64,000 bases of DNA from Microbacterium indicum DSM 19969. GTDB taxonomy: Bacteria > Actinomycetota > Actinomycetes > Actinomycetales > Microbacteriaceae. The notes below the pieces were generated by a model that worked only from the letters and a program-made list of their open reading frames with translations, did no database searches and was not told the DNA's origin. Every line of letters starts with the position of its first letter. The stretch's first letter is position 1. Positions 7,258 through 19,825 of this stretch are shown here, in pieces. The position numbers were made by a program, and so were the translations under genes. The stretch covers positions 54,972 through 118,971 of the forward strand of contig NZ_AULR01000008.1 in assembly GCF_000422385.1 (NCBI RefSeq), read 5' to 3'.

Positions 7258-8703
7258 GTGACTCGAACCCGCGCGGAAGCCGCCTATCAGCGCGCGCTCG
7301 CGGCGTTCCGGACGCCGACCCTCGACCTGCTGCACGGCCGCCAGGCGCCGTTCGTCGTCGCCGCGCTCACGAGCATCTTCACCGCCGACCGCCCCGCCGT
7401 CGCGGTGAGCGACGCGCACGTCGAGGTCGACGAGATCCTCGGCGAGCTGCGCGCCGCCGGCTACGACGACGACGATCGCGGCCTTCCGGCCGGCCAGGCG
7501 CGCGAGATCTGCCGCTACTGGGTGCGCGTCGGGTGGCTGATCCCGCAGATCGAGGACGACGTCGAGGTCTACCGCCTCTCCGCGCACGCGGTGGGCGCGC
7601 TCGAGATCACGGGCCGCACGGGCGGCCGCACCCGCGTCTCGACGTCGCGCGTGCGCACGCTCCTCGACGCCGTCGACCGGCTCGCGGGCGACGCCGACCT
7701 GGATCCGGAGCGCCGCCTCGAGCGCCTCACGGGCGAGAAGCGGCGCCTCGAGCAGGAGATCGCCCGCCTCGAGCAGGGCGAGCACGAGCCGCTCGACGAC
7801 GAGGAGCTGCTCGAGGAGGCCGAGAACGTCCTCCACCTCGCGCGCGAGCTTCCGGCCGACTTCACGCGCGTCGCCGAGTCGATCAAGCAGATGCAGCGCG
7901 ATGTCGTCGCCGACCTCCGCCGCGACGTGCGGCCGACGGGCGAGGTGCTGCGCGAGTACCTCGAGCGCGGTCAGCACATCATGCAGGCGACGCCCGAGGG
8001 CCGCGCCTTCGCGGGCGCCCTGCGCCTCATCGGGGATCCCGACCGCATCGACGACCTCACGGGCGACCTCCACGCGCTGCTCGCGCAGCCCTTCTCGCGC
8101 CTGCTCGACCCCGCCCAGCGCGTCGAGCTCGACGCCATCGCGCGCCGCGTCGAGCAGGGCGTCGAGGACGTCCTCACGGCCCAGCGCCGCGCCTCGCACG
8201 TCATCACGCAGCAGGTGCGCACGCACGATCCGGTTCGCGACCGGCAGGTCGACGACCTGCTCCGCGACGTCATGGCCGGCCTGCAGGCGTGGCAGGGCGA
8301 CGGATCCGTGGATCCCCTCGGCAGCCTCCCGACGGTCGACGTCGGGCAGCTGCGCCAGACGCTCGGCGACATCCGCCCGCCCGGCGCGCCCGCGCCGCTG
8401 ACCGAGGCCGACGACGTCGAGCTCATCGACGGCGACACCCGCGCGTGGGGCGGCCCGCACTACGCCGAGCTCGAGGAGTACGTCCGGGGCCTCGGCGACT
8501 TCGATCTGGCAGAGGCGTTCGCGGGATCCCCGTCGCGCCGCCCCGTCGACCTCGTCGGCCTGCTCGAGATCACCCTGCGCGGCGACACGGAGGACGGCGG
8601 GGAGATCTCGTACGCCGAGGCCCTCCGGCCCGACGGCACGACGAGGAGATTCGCGTTCGGGGCCGTCTCCGCGCGCGCGAAGAAGGAGCAGACCGATGAC
8701 TGA
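7258..8703 (+). CDS. jetA: JetA (DUF3375), Wadjet/MksF-type kleisin subunit
   Basis: The 481-aa protein matches DUF3375: an N-terminal winged-helix part ([25 protein letters not shown]...[16 protein letters not shown]), a central charged coiled coil (about 155-185, [20 protein letters not shown]), the segment [19 protein letters not shown], and a C-terminal winged helix ([13 protein letters not shown]). JetA is the kleisin-like subunit that bridges the SMC heads in Wadjet, which extrudes and cuts circular plasmids, and in the related MksBEF condensin. GTG start; the TAATCT box 12 nt upstream implies a leaderless mRNA. It overlaps jetB by 8 nt. It is the first gene of a three-gene jet operon that lacks jetD. 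Confidence 0.9.
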   Translation: MTRTRAEAAYQRALAAFRTPTLDLLHGRQAPFVVAALTSIFTADRPAVAVSDAHVEVDEILGELRAAGYDDDDRGLPAGQAREICRYWVRVGWLIPQIEDDVEVYRLSAHAVGALEITGRTGGRTRVSTSRVRTLLDAVDRLAGDADLDPERRLERLTGEKRRLEQEIARLEQGEHEPLDDEELLEEAENVLHLARELPADFTRVAESIKQMQRDVVADLRRDVRPTGEVLREYLERGQHIMQATPEGRAFAGALRLIGDPDRIDDLTGDLHALLAQPFSRLLDPAQRVELDAIARRVEQGVEDVLTAQRRASHVITQQVRTHDPVRDRQVDDLLRDVMAGLQAWQGDGSVDPLGSLPTVDVGQLRQTLGDIRPPGAPAPLTEADDVELIDGDTRAWGGPHYAELEEYVRGLGDFDLAEAFAGSPSRRPVDLVGLLEITLRGDTEDGGEISYAEALRPDGTTRRFAFGAVSARAKKEQTDD

Positions 8704-9343
8704 CGCACCGTTCATCGACCCCGTCGCGATGGAGGAGGACCCCGACGAGCTGTTCGCCGGGGACCGCGGCGTCCTCGACGCCGACGTGCGCCGCGTCCTC
8801 GTGCACGTGCTCCAGCGCCGCTTCCTCTCGGCCGAGCGCAACCGCGCCGAGTGGACGACGCTCCTCGACAACCAGGCCCTCGTCGAGTCGCGCCTCAACG
8901 ACCTGTTCGTGCGCCTCGTCGTCGACCACGACCGCGGCTTCGCCTACAAGCAGCAGGTGCGCGGCGACGAGATCGACGTTCCGATCCTCCTGCGCGACCA
9001 GGCGTACAGCCGCACCGAGACCCTCGTGCTCGTGCACCTGCGCACGGTCTTCCAGCGCGAGCACGTCGCGGGGGAGCCCGCCGCGCGGGTCGACATCGAG
9101 GACATCGAGCAGACGGTGCTCAGCTACTTCGCCGGCGACGACGGCGACACCGCCCGGCGCCAGCGCGCCGTCCGCGCGGCGGTCGAGCGCCTCGACCGCG
9201 AGGGCGTCATCGACGAGGAGACGGCGGGCCGGTACCGGATCAGCCCGCTCATCGAGATCGTCATGAGCGCCGAGAAGCTCCGCGAGCTGCGCGACTGGTT
9301 GCGCGAGCGCGGGGCGGAAGAGGACGAGGAGGACGCCAGGTGA
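8696..9343 (+). CDS. jetB: JetB (DUF4194), Wadjet/MksE-type kite subunit
   Basis: The 215-aa protein matches DUF4194: tandem winged-helix modules ([31 protein letters not shown]-like [14 protein letters not shown]) and a C-terminal wHTH ending [17 protein letters not shown]. JetB is the KITE subunit that binds the JetA kleisin and DNA. Its ATG lies inside the end of jetA, and its stop overlaps the jetC GTG (GTGA), so all three subunits are translationally coupled. A GAGGAGG sequence near its 3' end serves as the jetC ribosome-binding site. Confidence 0.9.
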   Translation: MTDAPFIDPVAMEEDPDELFAGDRGVLDADVRRVLVHVLQRRFLSAERNRAEWTTLLDNQALVESRLNDLFVRLVVDHDRGFAYKQQVRGDEIDVPILLRDQAYSRTETLVLVHLRTVFQREHVAGEPAARVDIEDIEQTVLSYFAGDDGDTARRQRAVRAAVERLDREGVIDEETAGRYRISPLIEIVMSAEKLRELRDWLRERGAEEDEEDAR

Positions 9344-12300
9344 CGATGCTCGAGACCCTGTTCGGGCTGATCCCCGCGGGATCGCGCGGCCAGCAGTGGC
9401 TCGCGGGCGAGCTGCAGCTCGTGAACTGGGGCGGATACGACGGCCATCACCGCGTGCGCTTCTCGCCGACGGCGACGCTCCTCGTGGGCGGATCCGGCAC
9501 GGGCAAGTCGACGCTCATGGACGCCTACATCGCGCTCATGATGCCCCACACGACGCCCTTCAACGGGGCGTCGAACGGCGGCGTGACGGGGCGCCCGCGC
9601 GGCGAGGACCAGCGCAACATCCTGTCGTACAGCCGCGGCAAGATCGACGAGACCCGCACCGACGACGGCACGAAGGTGCGCGTCCTGCGCGGCGACGGCG
9701 AGGACACGTGGACGGCCGTCTCGATGACGTGGATCGACCACGACGGATCCCGCTTCACGGCCGTCCGCGCCTGGTACGTCCCGGCGACCGCGCGCGTTCT
9801 CGAGGAGGCCGTGCGCGTGCGCGCCACCGTCGACGGCGCGTTCGACCTCGCGGCGCTCGAGGAGGCGGCCGCGCGGCGCTTCAGCGACACGGCGCTGCGC
9901 GCGGCGGGGCTCGACCCTGTCGCGACCGACCGCGAGTTCTCCGCGCGCCTGCACGCCGTCCTCGGCATCGGCGCCGCGGGCGCGGGCGCGAAGGCGATGA
10001 GCCTGCTCGCGCGGATCCAGGCGGGCCAGCAGATCACGACGGTCGACGACCTCTACAAGCGCATGGTGCTCGAGGAGCCCGAGACGCTCGTGACCGCCGA
10101 CGCCGTCGTCGCGCACTTCGACGAGCTCGACGCGACGCGCACCCGCATGCTCGTCGCGCGGGCGCAGGTCGACGCCATCGCGCCGATCCGCGGGCTGCGC
10201 GAGCGAATCCGCGCCGCCGCCGAGCGCGAGCGGCTCATCGACGAGGTGGGCGACGTGTCGGACGCCTCCTCGCTCGCCGCCCTCTGGCGCGCGCGCCGCC
10301 GGCTCGACCTGCTGCGCGACGTCGAGGGCGAGCTCGGCCGCCGCACGCGCGAGATCGACGCCGTCCGCCGCGAGAAGCAGGCGCTCGCCGACGCCGCGGA
10401 CGCCGAACGCGACGGCCTCGTGGAGGTGCTCCGGAACGCCGGGGGAGACCGCCTCGAGACCGCCCAGCGCGAGCTGCGCGACGCCGAGCGGCGCCTCGCC
10501 GCTGCCGAGCGCCGCCGCGAGATCTTCGACGCCGACGTCGCGTCGCTCGGGGCGAGCGCCGCGACGCGCGAGGAGTTCGACGCGCTCGCGGGCGCGGCGC
10601 GGAGGGCGCTCGCGGATCGCGACGCCCGCGGGGCCGCGCGCGAGGCGTTCGTCGACGCCGCGGCCGAGCGCACGGCCGCGCGGTCGGCGCTCGGCGAGAT
10701 CGACGCCGAGATGCGCGCGTCGCAGGGCGCGACGGGCGCGATCCCCTCGCACCTCGACCGCGCACGCCGCGAGCTCGCCGACGCGGCGGGGCTCGCGCCC
10801 GACGACCTGCCGTTCGTCGCCGAGCTCGTCGAGGTGCGCACGGAGTTCGAGCCGTGGCGCGAGGCGTTCGGGCTCGCGCTCGGGGGCTTCGCGACGACCC
10901 TGCTCGTCGACGCCGAGCGCCTCCCGGCGTTCCGCGCCGCGATCGAGGGCGTCCGCACGGGCGAGCGCCTGCGCTACGAGGGCGTCGAGACGGGGATCCC
11001 GGCTCCCGCGCCCGCCGACGCCCGCACGCTTCCGGGCCGCCTCGACTTCCGCGAGACCCCGTTCACGGGGTGGCTCCGCCAGCGCCTCGACGACCGCTAC
11101 GCCTTCGTGTGCGTCGACAGCGCCGCCGAGTTCGGGCGGCATCGGCGCGCGTTGACGATCGGCGGCCAGGTGTCGGAGGGATCCCGCGGATCCCACGGCG
11201 GCCACGGGCGCCGCAGCGTCCTCGGGTTCTCGGCCGGGCGTCGCCAGCGCGAGCTCGAGCGCGCGCGCTTCGAGGCCGAGGCGCGCCTGCGCGACGCCGA
11301 GCTGGGCGTCGAGACGGCCGAGCGGGCGCTCGACGAGGTCGACGCGCGGCGCTCGGCGTTCGAGAAGATCGCCGACGTCACGTGGGACCAGGTCGACACG
11401 GCGTCGGCGGAGGCCGACCGCGAGCGCTGGACGGCTCTCGCGCAGGAGGTCGCCGCCGACAGCCCCGAGATCGCGGGCCTGCAGAGGCAGATCGACGACG
11501 CGCGGGCGCGGTCCGAGCGGCTGCGCGCCGAGGTCGCGCGCGCCGCGGTCGAGGCCGAGCAGATCGGAACCCGGTGGGGCGACGTCGTCGACGACGTCGA
11601 CGCGAGCCAGGCCGTCATCGACGACGCCGAGCGCGCCGAGCGCGCGCTCACGGCGGCGCAGACGGCCTACCTCGACGAGCGCTTCGTGTACGAGGAGCAC
11701 GACGAGCCGTCGCCCGCCGCGGCGCTCGACCGCTTCGACGCGGCTCTCCAGACCGCGACGCACCGCCTCCTCGAGGACCGCCGCGCCGCCGTCGAGGCGC
11801 ACGGAGAGCAGCGCGAGAGCATGCGCCGGCTCATGCAGGGCTTCCTCGCGCGCTGGCCCAACCCGAACCTCCTCGCCGACCCCGACGCATCCGTCGGCGA
11901 CTTCGAGCGGATCCTCGAGGCGCTCGAGACGAGCGGGCTGCACGAGCTCGAGGCCGAGTGGCGCGAGAGCCTCCTGAACCTCTCGGGCAACGACCTCGCG
12001 AACCTCGACGGATCCCTGAGCCGTGCGATGCGCGAGATCCGCGAGCGGATCGACCCCATCAACCGGATCATGCAGGATCTCCCGTTCGCCGACGAGGCGA
12101 GCCGCCTGCAGATCGTCACGCGCGAGGCGCAGTCGGAGGGCCGCCGGCGCTTCCGCCGCGAGCTGCGCGACGTCCGGGCCGCGATCGAGGCGGCCGAGAG
12201 CGACGGCGACCGCGAGCGCGTATACGAGCGGATGGCGAAGCTCATCTCGCGCTTCCGCCGCGAGGCCCCCGACTTCGCCGACCTCGTCGACGTGCGGCAG

Positions 12301-12684
12301 CACGTGCGGGTCAGCGCCGAGCGGGTCGACGCCGTGACGAAGGCTCACCAGGCGCTCTACGACCACATCGGGGAGAAGTCGGGAGGCGAGTCGCAGGAGC
12401 TCATCGCCTTCATCGTCGGCGCCGCCCTGCGCTACCAGCTCGGCGACGCGGGGGCGGAGCGGCCGCGGTACGCGCCGGTCTTCATGGACGAGGCGCTCAT
12501 CAAGGCCGACGCCCACTTCACGAAGCGCGCGATCGGGGCCTGGCGCGGTCTGGGGTTCCAGCTCGTCATCGGCGCCCCGAACGACAAGTACAGCGCGATC
12601 GAGCCCCACGTCGACGTCGAGTACGACATCGTCAAGGACACCAAGGGCCGGTCGTGGGCCAAGCCGAAGGTCGGTCTCGACTGA
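9340..12684 (+). CDS. jetC: JetC, SMC-like ATPase of Wadjet/MksB type
   Basis: An 1114-aa SMC-like ATPase. Walker A is GGSGTGKST (K56); long Arg/Glu/Ala-rich coiled coils (about 300-480 and 620-830) flank a hinge-like globular region (about 480-600). The signature motif KSGGES is at 1013-1018 and Walker B is [11 protein letters not shown] (D1050, E1051). In Wadjet this dimer extrudes DNA loops using ATP. The start is GTG 9340 (GTGA overlap with jetB, GGAGG 7-8 nt upstream); ATG 9346 is an alternative. Normally jetD, a TOPRIM-type nuclease (DUF3322/DUF2220), would follow. Here the next gene is sbcD, 43 nt downstream with its own promoter-like box. Confidence 0.9.
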   Translation: MTMLETLFGLIPAGSRGQQWLAGELQLVNWGGYDGHHRVRFSPTATLLVGGSGTGKSTLMDAYIALMMPHTTPFNGASNGGVTGRPRGEDQRNILSYSRGKIDETRTDDGTKVRVLRGDGEDTWTAVSMTWIDHDGSRFTAVRAWYVPATARVLEEAVRVRATVDGAFDLAALEEAAARRFSDTALRAAGLDPVATDREFSARLHAVLGIGAAGAGAKAMSLLARIQAGQQITTVDDLYKRMVLEEPETLVTADAVVAHFDELDATRTRMLVARAQVDAIAPIRGLRERIRAAAERERLIDEVGDVSDASSLAALWRARRRLDLLRDVEGELGRRTREIDAVRREKQALADAADAERDGLVEVLRNAGGDRLETAQRELRDAERRLAAAERRREIFDADVASLGASAATREEFDALAGAARRALADRDARGAAREAFVDAAAERTAARSALGEIDAEMRASQGATGAIPSHLDRARRELADAAGLAPDDLPFVAELVEVRTEFEPWREAFGLALGGFATTLLVDAERLPAFRAAIEGVRTGERLRYEGVETGIPAPAPADARTLPGRLDFRETPFTGWLRQRLDDRYAFVCVDSAAEFGRHRRALTIGGQVSEGSRGSHGGHGRRSVLGFSAGRRQRELERARFEAEARLRDAELGVETAERALDEVDARRSAFEKIADVTWDQVDTASAEADRERWTALAQEVAADSPEIAGLQRQIDDARARSERLRAEVARAAVEAEQIGTRWGDVVDDVDASQAVIDDAERAERALTAAQTAYLDERFVYEEHDEPSPAAALDRFDAALQTATHRLLEDRRAAVEAHGEQRESMRRLMQGFLARWPNPNLLADPDASVGDFERILEALETSGLHELEAEWRESLLNLSGNDLANLDGSLSRAMREIRERIDPINRIMQDLPFADEASRLQIVTREAQSEGRRRFRRELRDVRAAIEAAESDGDRERVYERMAKLISRFRREAPDFADLVDVRQHVRVSAERVDAVTKAHQALYDHIGEKSGGESQELIAFIVGAALRYQLGDAGAERPRYAPVFMDEALIKADAHFTKRAIGAWRGLGFQLVIGAPNDKYSAIEPHVDVEYDIVKDTKGRSWAKPKVGLD

Positions 12685-12714
12685 GGCCGCCGTTCGCGTG
12701 TCGGAGGTGGACCG

Positions 12715-12720
12715 TATGGT
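12715..12720 (+). promoter_or_regulatory. -10 box for leaderless sbcD transcript
   Basis: TATGGT at 12715-12720 begins 13 nt before the sbcD ATG, inside the 43-nt jetC-sbcD gap. It allows sbcDC to be expressed separately from jetABC, although read-through is also possible because no hairpin is present in the gap. Confidence 0.5.
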
Positions 12721-12727
12721 GCGTCGC

Positions 12728-13881
12728 ATGAGGATCCTGCACACGTCCGACTGGCACATCGGCCGGTCGTTCCACGGCAACGCGACGCTCGAGGCGCTCG
12801 CGGGCGTTCTGGGCGCCATCGTCGACCAGGTCGACGAGCACGGCGTCGACGTCGTCGTCGTGGCGGGCGACGTGTTCGACTCGGCGACGCCCGCCGCGGG
12901 CGCGTACACGCTGCTGACCGACGTGCTGCGGCGCATCCGCGAGGCCGGCGCACACGTCGTCATGACGAGCGGCAACCACGACTCGGCGGCGCGACTCGGC
13001 TTCCAGGCGCCCTTCCTCGGTGCGGCGGGGGTGCACGTCGTGACCGACCCCGCGTCGATCGGAGATCCGATCACGATCCGCGGGGTCGACTTCTACGGCA
13101 TCCCCTACCTCGAGCCCGCGCTCGTGCGCGGCGTCTGGCCCGAGGCCGGGGTCCGCACGCAGGAGCAGGCGGTGCGGCACGCGATGGGGCTCGTGAACGC
13201 CGCGCGCGCGGGCCGCGACCGCCCCTCGGTCGCGATCGCGCACTGCTTCGCGGCCGGCGTCGAGCCGACGCCGCAGCTCGAGCGCGAGGTCCGCGCCGAC
13301 CTGCGCCAGGGATCCCTCGACGTCGTGCCGCTCGCAGATCTCGCGGGGCCGAGCTACGTCGCGCTCGGCCACATCCACGGCCGCGCGGTGCTCGAAGACC
13401 GCGTGCGGTACTCGGGGGCGCCGCTGCACTACAGCTTCGGCGAGGGCTCCAAGCCCCGCGGGTCCTGGCTCGTCGACATCGACGACGACGGGTTCGTCGA
13501 CGCGCAGTGGCTCGGCCTCCCCGTGCCGCGGCCGCTCGTGACGCTCCGAGGCACGCTCGCCGAGCTGCTCGAGGATCCCGCCCATGACGCGCACACCGAG
13601 AGCTGGGTGTGCGCCGTGCTGACCGACCGCGTGCCTCAGCCCGATCCGATGCGCCGCCTCCAGGCGCGCTTCCCGTTCTGCGCGGCGATCCAGCACGATC
13701 CCGCCGGCGCGGGCGACGAGCCGCGCCGCTCGTATCGCGAGCGCGTCGGCCGCGCCGCCCCCGACCAGCAGATCGTGGGCGACTTCCTCGACTTCGTCCG
13801 GCGCGGTGAGGGGGCGAGCGGCGACGAGCGCGCGCTCATCGCCGAGGTGATCGGCGAGCGCCGGGCCGCGGAGCAGACGGC

Positions 13882-13885
<4 letters not shown>
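12728..13885 (+). CDS. sbcD: SbcD, nuclease subunit of the SbcCD (Mre11-Rad50) complex
   Basis: The 385-aa metallophosphoesterase has all phosphodiesterase motifs in order: D8-x-H10 (TSDWHIG), GDVFDSA, GNHDSAAR, a histidine in SVAIAHCF, and GHIHG. A C-terminal capping domain (from about residue 260) follows. SbcD is the Mn2+-dependent nuclease that, with SbcC, cleaves hairpins and blocked DNA ends. The start MRILHTSDWHIG is the family standard; the earlier in-frame ATG at 12698 would extend past the -10 box and was rejected. It overlaps sbcC by ATGA. It lies directly behind jetABC, where jetD would be expected. Confidence 0.95.
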
Positions 13886-16851
<2,966 letters not shown>

Positions 16852-16860
16852 CCGCCCGGG

Positions 16861-16866
16861 TAGCCT
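16861..16866 (+). promoter_or_regulatory. -10 box before 15-codon uORF
   Basis: TAGCCT at 16861-16866 begins 13 nt before the ATG at 16874, just after the sbcC stop. The transcript would start at the uORF's first codon. Confidence 0.45.
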
Positions 16867-16873
16867 GGGTGGC

Positions 16874-16921
16874 ATGACCCGCACCGGATCCCTCGCCCTC
16901 GACCCGAAGGCCGCATCGTGA
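16874..16921 (+). CDS. 15-aa leaderless uORF coupled to small membrane protein
   Basis: ATG at 16874 opens a 15-codon frame, MTRTGSLALDPKAAS, whose TGA (16919-16921) overlaps the GTG start of the next gene as GTGA. A TAGCCT -10 box 13 nt upstream suggests leaderless initiation here. The small membrane-protein gene has no Shine-Dalgarno site of its own, so its translation may depend on termination of this uORF. The frame and overlap are visible; expression is inferred. Confidence 0.4.
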   Translation: MTRTGSLALDPKAAS

Positions 16922-17094
16922 AGACCTTCTGGTCCGTCCTCGGCGCGATCGTCGCCGTCGTCATCGCGATCGCGATCGTCCAGGCCCTCTTCTCGGTGAT
17001 GTGGTTCCTGTTCAAGGCGGTCCTCGTGGTCCTCGTGGCGGTCGTCGTGTTCTTCGTCCTGCGGTCTCTGCTCGGACGCGCACGCAGCGAATAG
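16918..17094 (+). CDS. Small membrane protein (58 aa)
   Basis: GTG start at 16918. The 58 residues are almost entirely hydrophobic: helix 1 about 5-27 (VLGAIVAVVIAIAIVQALF), helix 2 about 30-50 (FLFKAVLVVLVAVVVFFVL), then a basic end RSLLGRARSE. It resembles the short, widespread but uncharacterised actinobacterial two-helix membrane proteins. It lacks a ribosome-binding site and overlaps the 15-codon uORF, so it is probably produced by translational coupling. No function is proposed. Confidence 0.6.
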   Translation: MKTFWSVLGAIVAVVIAIAIVQALFSVMWFLFKAVLVVLVAVVVFFVLRSLLGRARSE

Positions 17095-17138
17095 CGGGCA
17101 GGCGAAAACGCGTAACAAACGCGACCTACTCTGGCGTC

Positions 17139-17750
17139 ATGCAGTTCTCGACGCTCGCCCACACGTTCTCGCTCGACCTCCCCGCCTGGCTGGAGGACGA
17201 GCTCGCCCCGGTCCCCGAGGCGCTCCCGACCCGCGAAGAGCGAGTCGCCCTCGTCAACCGGCTCGCCGACCGCAACTGGCGTGAGGGCAACGGCGGCCCC
17301 TTCGCCGCGATCATCGTCGAGCGCGAGAGCGGCCGCATCGTCTCGGTCGGCGTCAACGTCGTGCTGTCGAACGACATCTCCCTCGGGCACGCCGAGGTGA
17401 CGGCGATCGGCATGGCGCAGCAAGCGCTCGGTACGTGGGATCTCGGCGGCGAGGGCCTGCCCGAGCACGAGCTCGTCGTGAACTGGCGCCCCTGCGTGCA
17501 GTGCTACGGCGCAACGATGTGGTCGGGGATCACCTCGCTCGTCCTCGCGGGCCAGGGACCCGAGCTCGAGGAGCTCACGACCTTCGACGAGGGCCCCATG
17601 ATCGCGACGTGGGCCGAGGACTTCGAGGCGCGCGGGATCCGGGTGGCGGTAGACGTCGCGAAGCCCGAGGCGATCGAAGTCTTCGAGCAGTACCGCGCCG
17701 CGATCGACGGCGGATCCATCACGGTCTACAACGCGCGCTCCGCCGCCTGA
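17139..17750 (+). CDS. Cytidine/guanine-deaminase-family nucleoside deaminase
   Basis: A 203-aa zinc-dependent deaminase. H84-A-E86 (LGHAEVTAIGMAQQ) supplies one zinc ligand and the proton shuttle; C119 and C122 in PCVQCYGATMWSG are the other ligands. PCxxCxGA with the preceding VNWRPC pattern is closest to the guanine deaminase / CMP-dCMP deaminase superfamily branch. The exact base is uncertain. TACTCT at 17127-17132 lies 12 nt before the ATG (leaderless). Its last 25 nt overlap the 3' end of the convergent Asp23-like gene. Confidence 0.85.
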   Translation: MQFSTLAHTFSLDLPAWLEDELAPVPEALPTREERVALVNRLADRNWREGNGGPFAAIIVERESGRIVSVGVNVVLSNDISLGHAEVTAIGMAQQALGTWDLGGEGLPEHELVVNWRPCVQCYGATMWSGITSLVLAGQGPELEELTTFDEGPMIATWAEDFEARGIRVAVDVAKPEAIEVFEQYRAAIDGGSITVYNARSAA

Positions 17751-18097
17751 TCGCCCGGACGACCGTCGTCGACGTGCACGACGGTCACCCGGACGATCGA
17801 CGGGCCGGCGCCCCTCGCGTCGCACAGCGCGCGTACCGCCGCGTGCACGCGCCGGGCGGTCGCGGCGCCGCCGTGCGCGGCGTGCGCCCCGATCGCGACC
17901 TCGACCCGCGTTCCGTCTCGATCCCGCTCCACGCGGACGGGCGCGGCGTCCGCCGCGCGCACGCCGAGCGCCCGCGCTCCGGCATCGACGAGCTGCGACG
18001 CCGCGCCTCCCGGGGAGTAGAGCGCCGTCACGCCGGGGACCTCGCGCACCGCCTCGGCGATGTCGCCGGCGAGCCGCGTCTCTCGCTCGTCGGTCAT
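17726..18097 (-). CDS. Asp23-like envelope-stress protein (123 aa)
   Basis: Last gene of the leftward stress locus. The 123-aa protein has the Asp23/Gls24 pattern of a small alpha/beta domain: DIAEAVREVPGVTALYSPGG at the start, a central DRDGTRVEVAIGAH strand and a C-terminal VRVTVVHVDD strand, where other family members end in V-V-V-x-V. A GGAGGAG site precedes the ATG, which overlaps the upstream gene's stop (ATGA). Family members coat the inner membrane or respond to alkaline and envelope stress. It is shorter than canonical Asp23 and lacks the acidic tail. Confidence 0.65.
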   Translation of the reverse strand: MTDERETRLAGDIAEAVREVPGVTALYSPGGAASQLVDAGARALGVRAADAAPVRVERDRDGTRVEVAIGAHAAHGGAATARRVHAAVRALCDARGAGPSIVRVTVVHVDDGRPGDQAAERAL

Positions 18098-18711
18098 CTG
18101 CTCTCCTCCCGGCCGCGGGGGCGGCGGACGTCTCGGACCGCGATGTCGACCGCGGCGAGATTCATGGACGTGTGGGCGCGCAGGCGCCCCCGGATCTCGA
18201 CACGCAGCCGCCCCGCGAGCGCGGGGATCGGCTCGCCGTAGGGGACGCTGGCGTCGACGCGCACCCGGATCGGCTCGCCGGGCACCGTGACGTCGCCGTC
18301 GAAGCGGCACGCGCCGACGAGGACGCCGGGGAACGCCGTCTCCGCGGCCCGGATCACGCCGCGCACGGCGCCCTCGGTGATCCCGAGGTCGGCTCCGGGC
18401 GCGTCGCTGTCGAGCGGGATGCGGCGGCCGGCGCGCGCGTCGAGCGCGATGCCCGAGAGCACGCGCTGCACCCACCCGTCGTCGGGCTCGGGCTCCGCCG
18501 CGGTGTCGGCGGCGAGCAGCTCGGGGGTCAGGTCCCGGAGCCTCTCGAGCGCGTCGAGCGCGATGCGGCAGCCGGGCGAGCGGTCGATCGACGGGTCGGG
18601 CGGCGTGCGCCCGGCGTCGAGGTAGTCGGACAGCTCCTCGATCGTGTGGCCGTCGAGGTCCTCGGGGCCGACGCCGAGGACGGGGTCGCCCGGCGCGTCG
18701 TGTTCGTTCAT
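18094..18711 (-). CDS. Asp23-domain protein with N-terminal extension, possible anti-sigma partner
   Basis: A 205-aa protein of two parts. Residues 1-90 are acidic and helical (TIEELSDYLDAGRTPPDPSIDRSPGCRIALDALERLRDLTPELLA), resembling the short helical sigma-binding segment of zinc-less anti-sigma factors. Residues about 95-200 are an Asp23-type domain (ITEGAVRGVIRAAETAFPGVLVGACRF, IRVRVDASVPYGEPIPALAGRLRVEIRGRL). It follows the ECF sigma gene with an ATGA overlap, the position normally taken by an anti-sigma factor. The Asp23 likeness is moderately clear. The anti-sigma role is inferred from position and the N-terminal segment only. Confidence 0.6.
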   Translation of the reverse strand: MNEHDAPGDPVLGVGPEDLDGHTIEELSDYLDAGRTPPDPSIDRSPGCRIALDALERLRDLTPELLAADTAAEPEPDDGWVQRVLSGIALDARAGRRIPLDSDAPGADLGITEGAVRGVIRAAETAFPGVLVGACRFDGDVTVPGEPIRVRVDASVPYGEPIPALAGRLRVEIRGRLRAHTSMNLAAVDIAVRDVRRPRGREESR

Positions 18712-19274
18712 CGCCACTCCTCCATCCGCACAATCAGGTCCCTGCGCGCCCTGGCGAGCAGGCCGCGCACCGTCGACGTCGGGATCCCGAGCTCGTCGGC
18801 GATCTCCGCGTAGCTGCACCCGCCGAGCTCCCGGAGGACCCAGCACTCCCGCTGCGGCGCGGGGAGGTTCGAGAGCGCCTCGCCGAGGGCGGCGACGCCC
18901 GCCCGCGCCTCGGCCTGCCGCGGCGGGGCCAGGAGCTCGGGAGCCGGCGCGTCGATCTCGGTGACGTCGGCGTGCGGTCGCGCCGCGCGGATGCGGTCGA
19001 TGGCCTTGCGGCCCGTGATCCGCATCAACCAGCTCCTGACGCTCCCCGGATCCTCGAGGCGGGGCAGCTGCTCCCACGCGGTCACGAACGCGTCCTGCAC
19101 GACGTCGTCGACATCGGCGCTCCCCGAGAGGATGCGGCGCGCGTACGCGCGCATGACGGGGGTGTGCCTTCGCACGAGCGCGGCGAACGCCGCCGCGTCG
19201 CCGTCGGCCGCTCGGCCGGCGACGATGCCGTCGTCGGCCGAGCGCAGCGGATCATCGCGATGATCTGTGCTCAT
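18708..19274 (-). CDS. ECF-type RNA polymerase sigma factor
   Basis: A 188-aa sigma-70-family factor with regions 2 and 4 only. Region 2: FAALVRRHTPVMRAYARRILSGSADVDDVVQDAFVTAWEQL, with RSWLMRITGRKAIDRIR. Region 4: LSNLPAPQRECWVLRELGGCSYAEIADELGIPTSTVRGLLARARRDL. It directs RNA polymerase to a stress regulon. It lies between GlsB upstream and an Asp23-domain protein overlapping its stop. No consensus promoter was confidently identified, so autoregulation could not be tested by eye. Confidence 0.92.
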   Translation of the reverse strand: MSTDHRDDPLRSADDGIVAGRAADGDAAAFAALVRRHTPVMRAYARRILSGSADVDDVVQDAFVTAWEQLPRLEDPGSVRSWLMRITGRKAIDRIRAARPHADVTEIDAPAPELLAPPRQAEARAGVAALGEALSNLPAPQRECWVLRELGGCSYAEIADELGIPTSTVRGLLARARRDLIVRMEEWR

Positions 19275-19289
19275 CCCGCGTCCCCGCCG

Positions 19290-19556
19290 TCACTTCTTGG
19301 ACCGGCGCCCCGTGATCAGGCCGTAGATCAGCAGGACCACGATGGACCCGCCGATCGCGAGAAGCCAGGTGGACAGGTCGAAGAATCCCTGCAGGTCGAC
19401 GCCGAAGATCAGCCCGCCGAGCCACCCGCCGAGCAGCGCCCCGACGACGCCGAGCAGGAGCGTGACGAACCATCCGCCGCCCTGCTTCCCGGGGAGGATG
19501 AGTTTCGCGATCGCGCCCGCGAGCAGGCCGAGGATGAGAAAACCGAAGAAGCCCAT
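19290..19556 (-). CDS. GlsB/YeaQ/YmgE-family stress membrane protein
   Basis: An 88-aa glycine-rich membrane protein with three helices: GFLILGLLAGAIAKLILPG, GGWFVTLLLGVVGALLGGWLGGLIF and TWLLAIGGSIVVLLIYGLI, ending TGRRSKK. The GAIAKLILPGKQGGG motif is diagnostic of the GlsB/YeaQ (transglycosylase-associated) family. In Firmicutes GlsB accompanies Gls24. An AAAGGA site 8-9 nt upstream fixes ATG 19556; the upstream ATG at 19580 would place this site inside the gene. A strong terminator (19590-19620) separates it from csbD, so it probably begins a new transcript that continues into the sigma gene. Confidence 0.92.
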   Translation of the reverse strand: MGFFGFLILGLLAGAIAKLILPGKQGGGWFVTLLLGVVGALLGGWLGGLIFGVDLQGFFDLSTWLLAIGGSIVVLLIYGLITGRRSKK

Positions 19557-19589
19557 GAGAGTCGTTCCTTTCGAAAGCACTGCGGGGAT

Positions 19590-19620
19590 GCCGGCGGGGC
19601 GGAGCGCCCGCCCCGCCGGC
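19590..19620 (-). terminator. 13-bp perfect hairpin terminator after csbD-like gene
   Basis: GCCGGCGGGGCGG at 19590-19602 is the exact complement of 19608-19620, with a 5-nt loop. It starts 5 nt after the csbD-like stop on the minus strand and lies just before the GlsB ribosome-binding site. There is no T-tract. Confidence 0.75.
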
Positions 19621-19625
19621 GAGGG

Positions 19626-19799
19626 TCACTTCTTGAAGACGTCCTTGACGTCCTCGACCGTCTCCTTGACGGCGCCCTTCGCCTGGTCAGCCTTGCCCTC
19701 GGCGACGAGGTCGTCGTTGTCGGTCGCCTTGCCGACGGTCTCCTTGACGTGGCCGGCGGCCTTCTCGGCCGCGGCCTTGATCTTGTCCCCTGCACTCAT
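19626..19799 (-). CDS. CsbD-family stress protein (57 aa)
   Basis: A 57-residue hydrophilic protein beginning MSAGDKIKAAAEKAAGHVKE and continuing GKATDNDDLVAEGKADQAKG, the CsbD signature. CsbD was first described as a sigma-B-dependent general-stress protein in Bacillus; its molecular role is unknown. It is flanked on both sides by hairpins (19590-19620 and 19826-19847), so it may be transcribed as a single gene. A GAAGGGAAG sequence lies upstream of the ATG. Confidence 0.9.
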   Translation of the reverse strand: MSAGDKIKAAAEKAAGHVKETVGKATDNDDLVAEGKADQAKGAVKETVEDVKDVFKK

Positions 19800-19825
19800 C
19801 GTCGTGCTTCCCTTCTCTTTCTCTG

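Noticed and set aside
1139..8898. Very long open frames opposite or out of frame with real genes, such as 446 aa from 1139, 612 aa from 5374 and the upstream extension to 8898.
   Set aside because: They are rich in Arg, Ala, Gly and Pro with no domain pattern, and each lies over a recognisable gene in another frame. High GC content removes stop codons from shadow frames.
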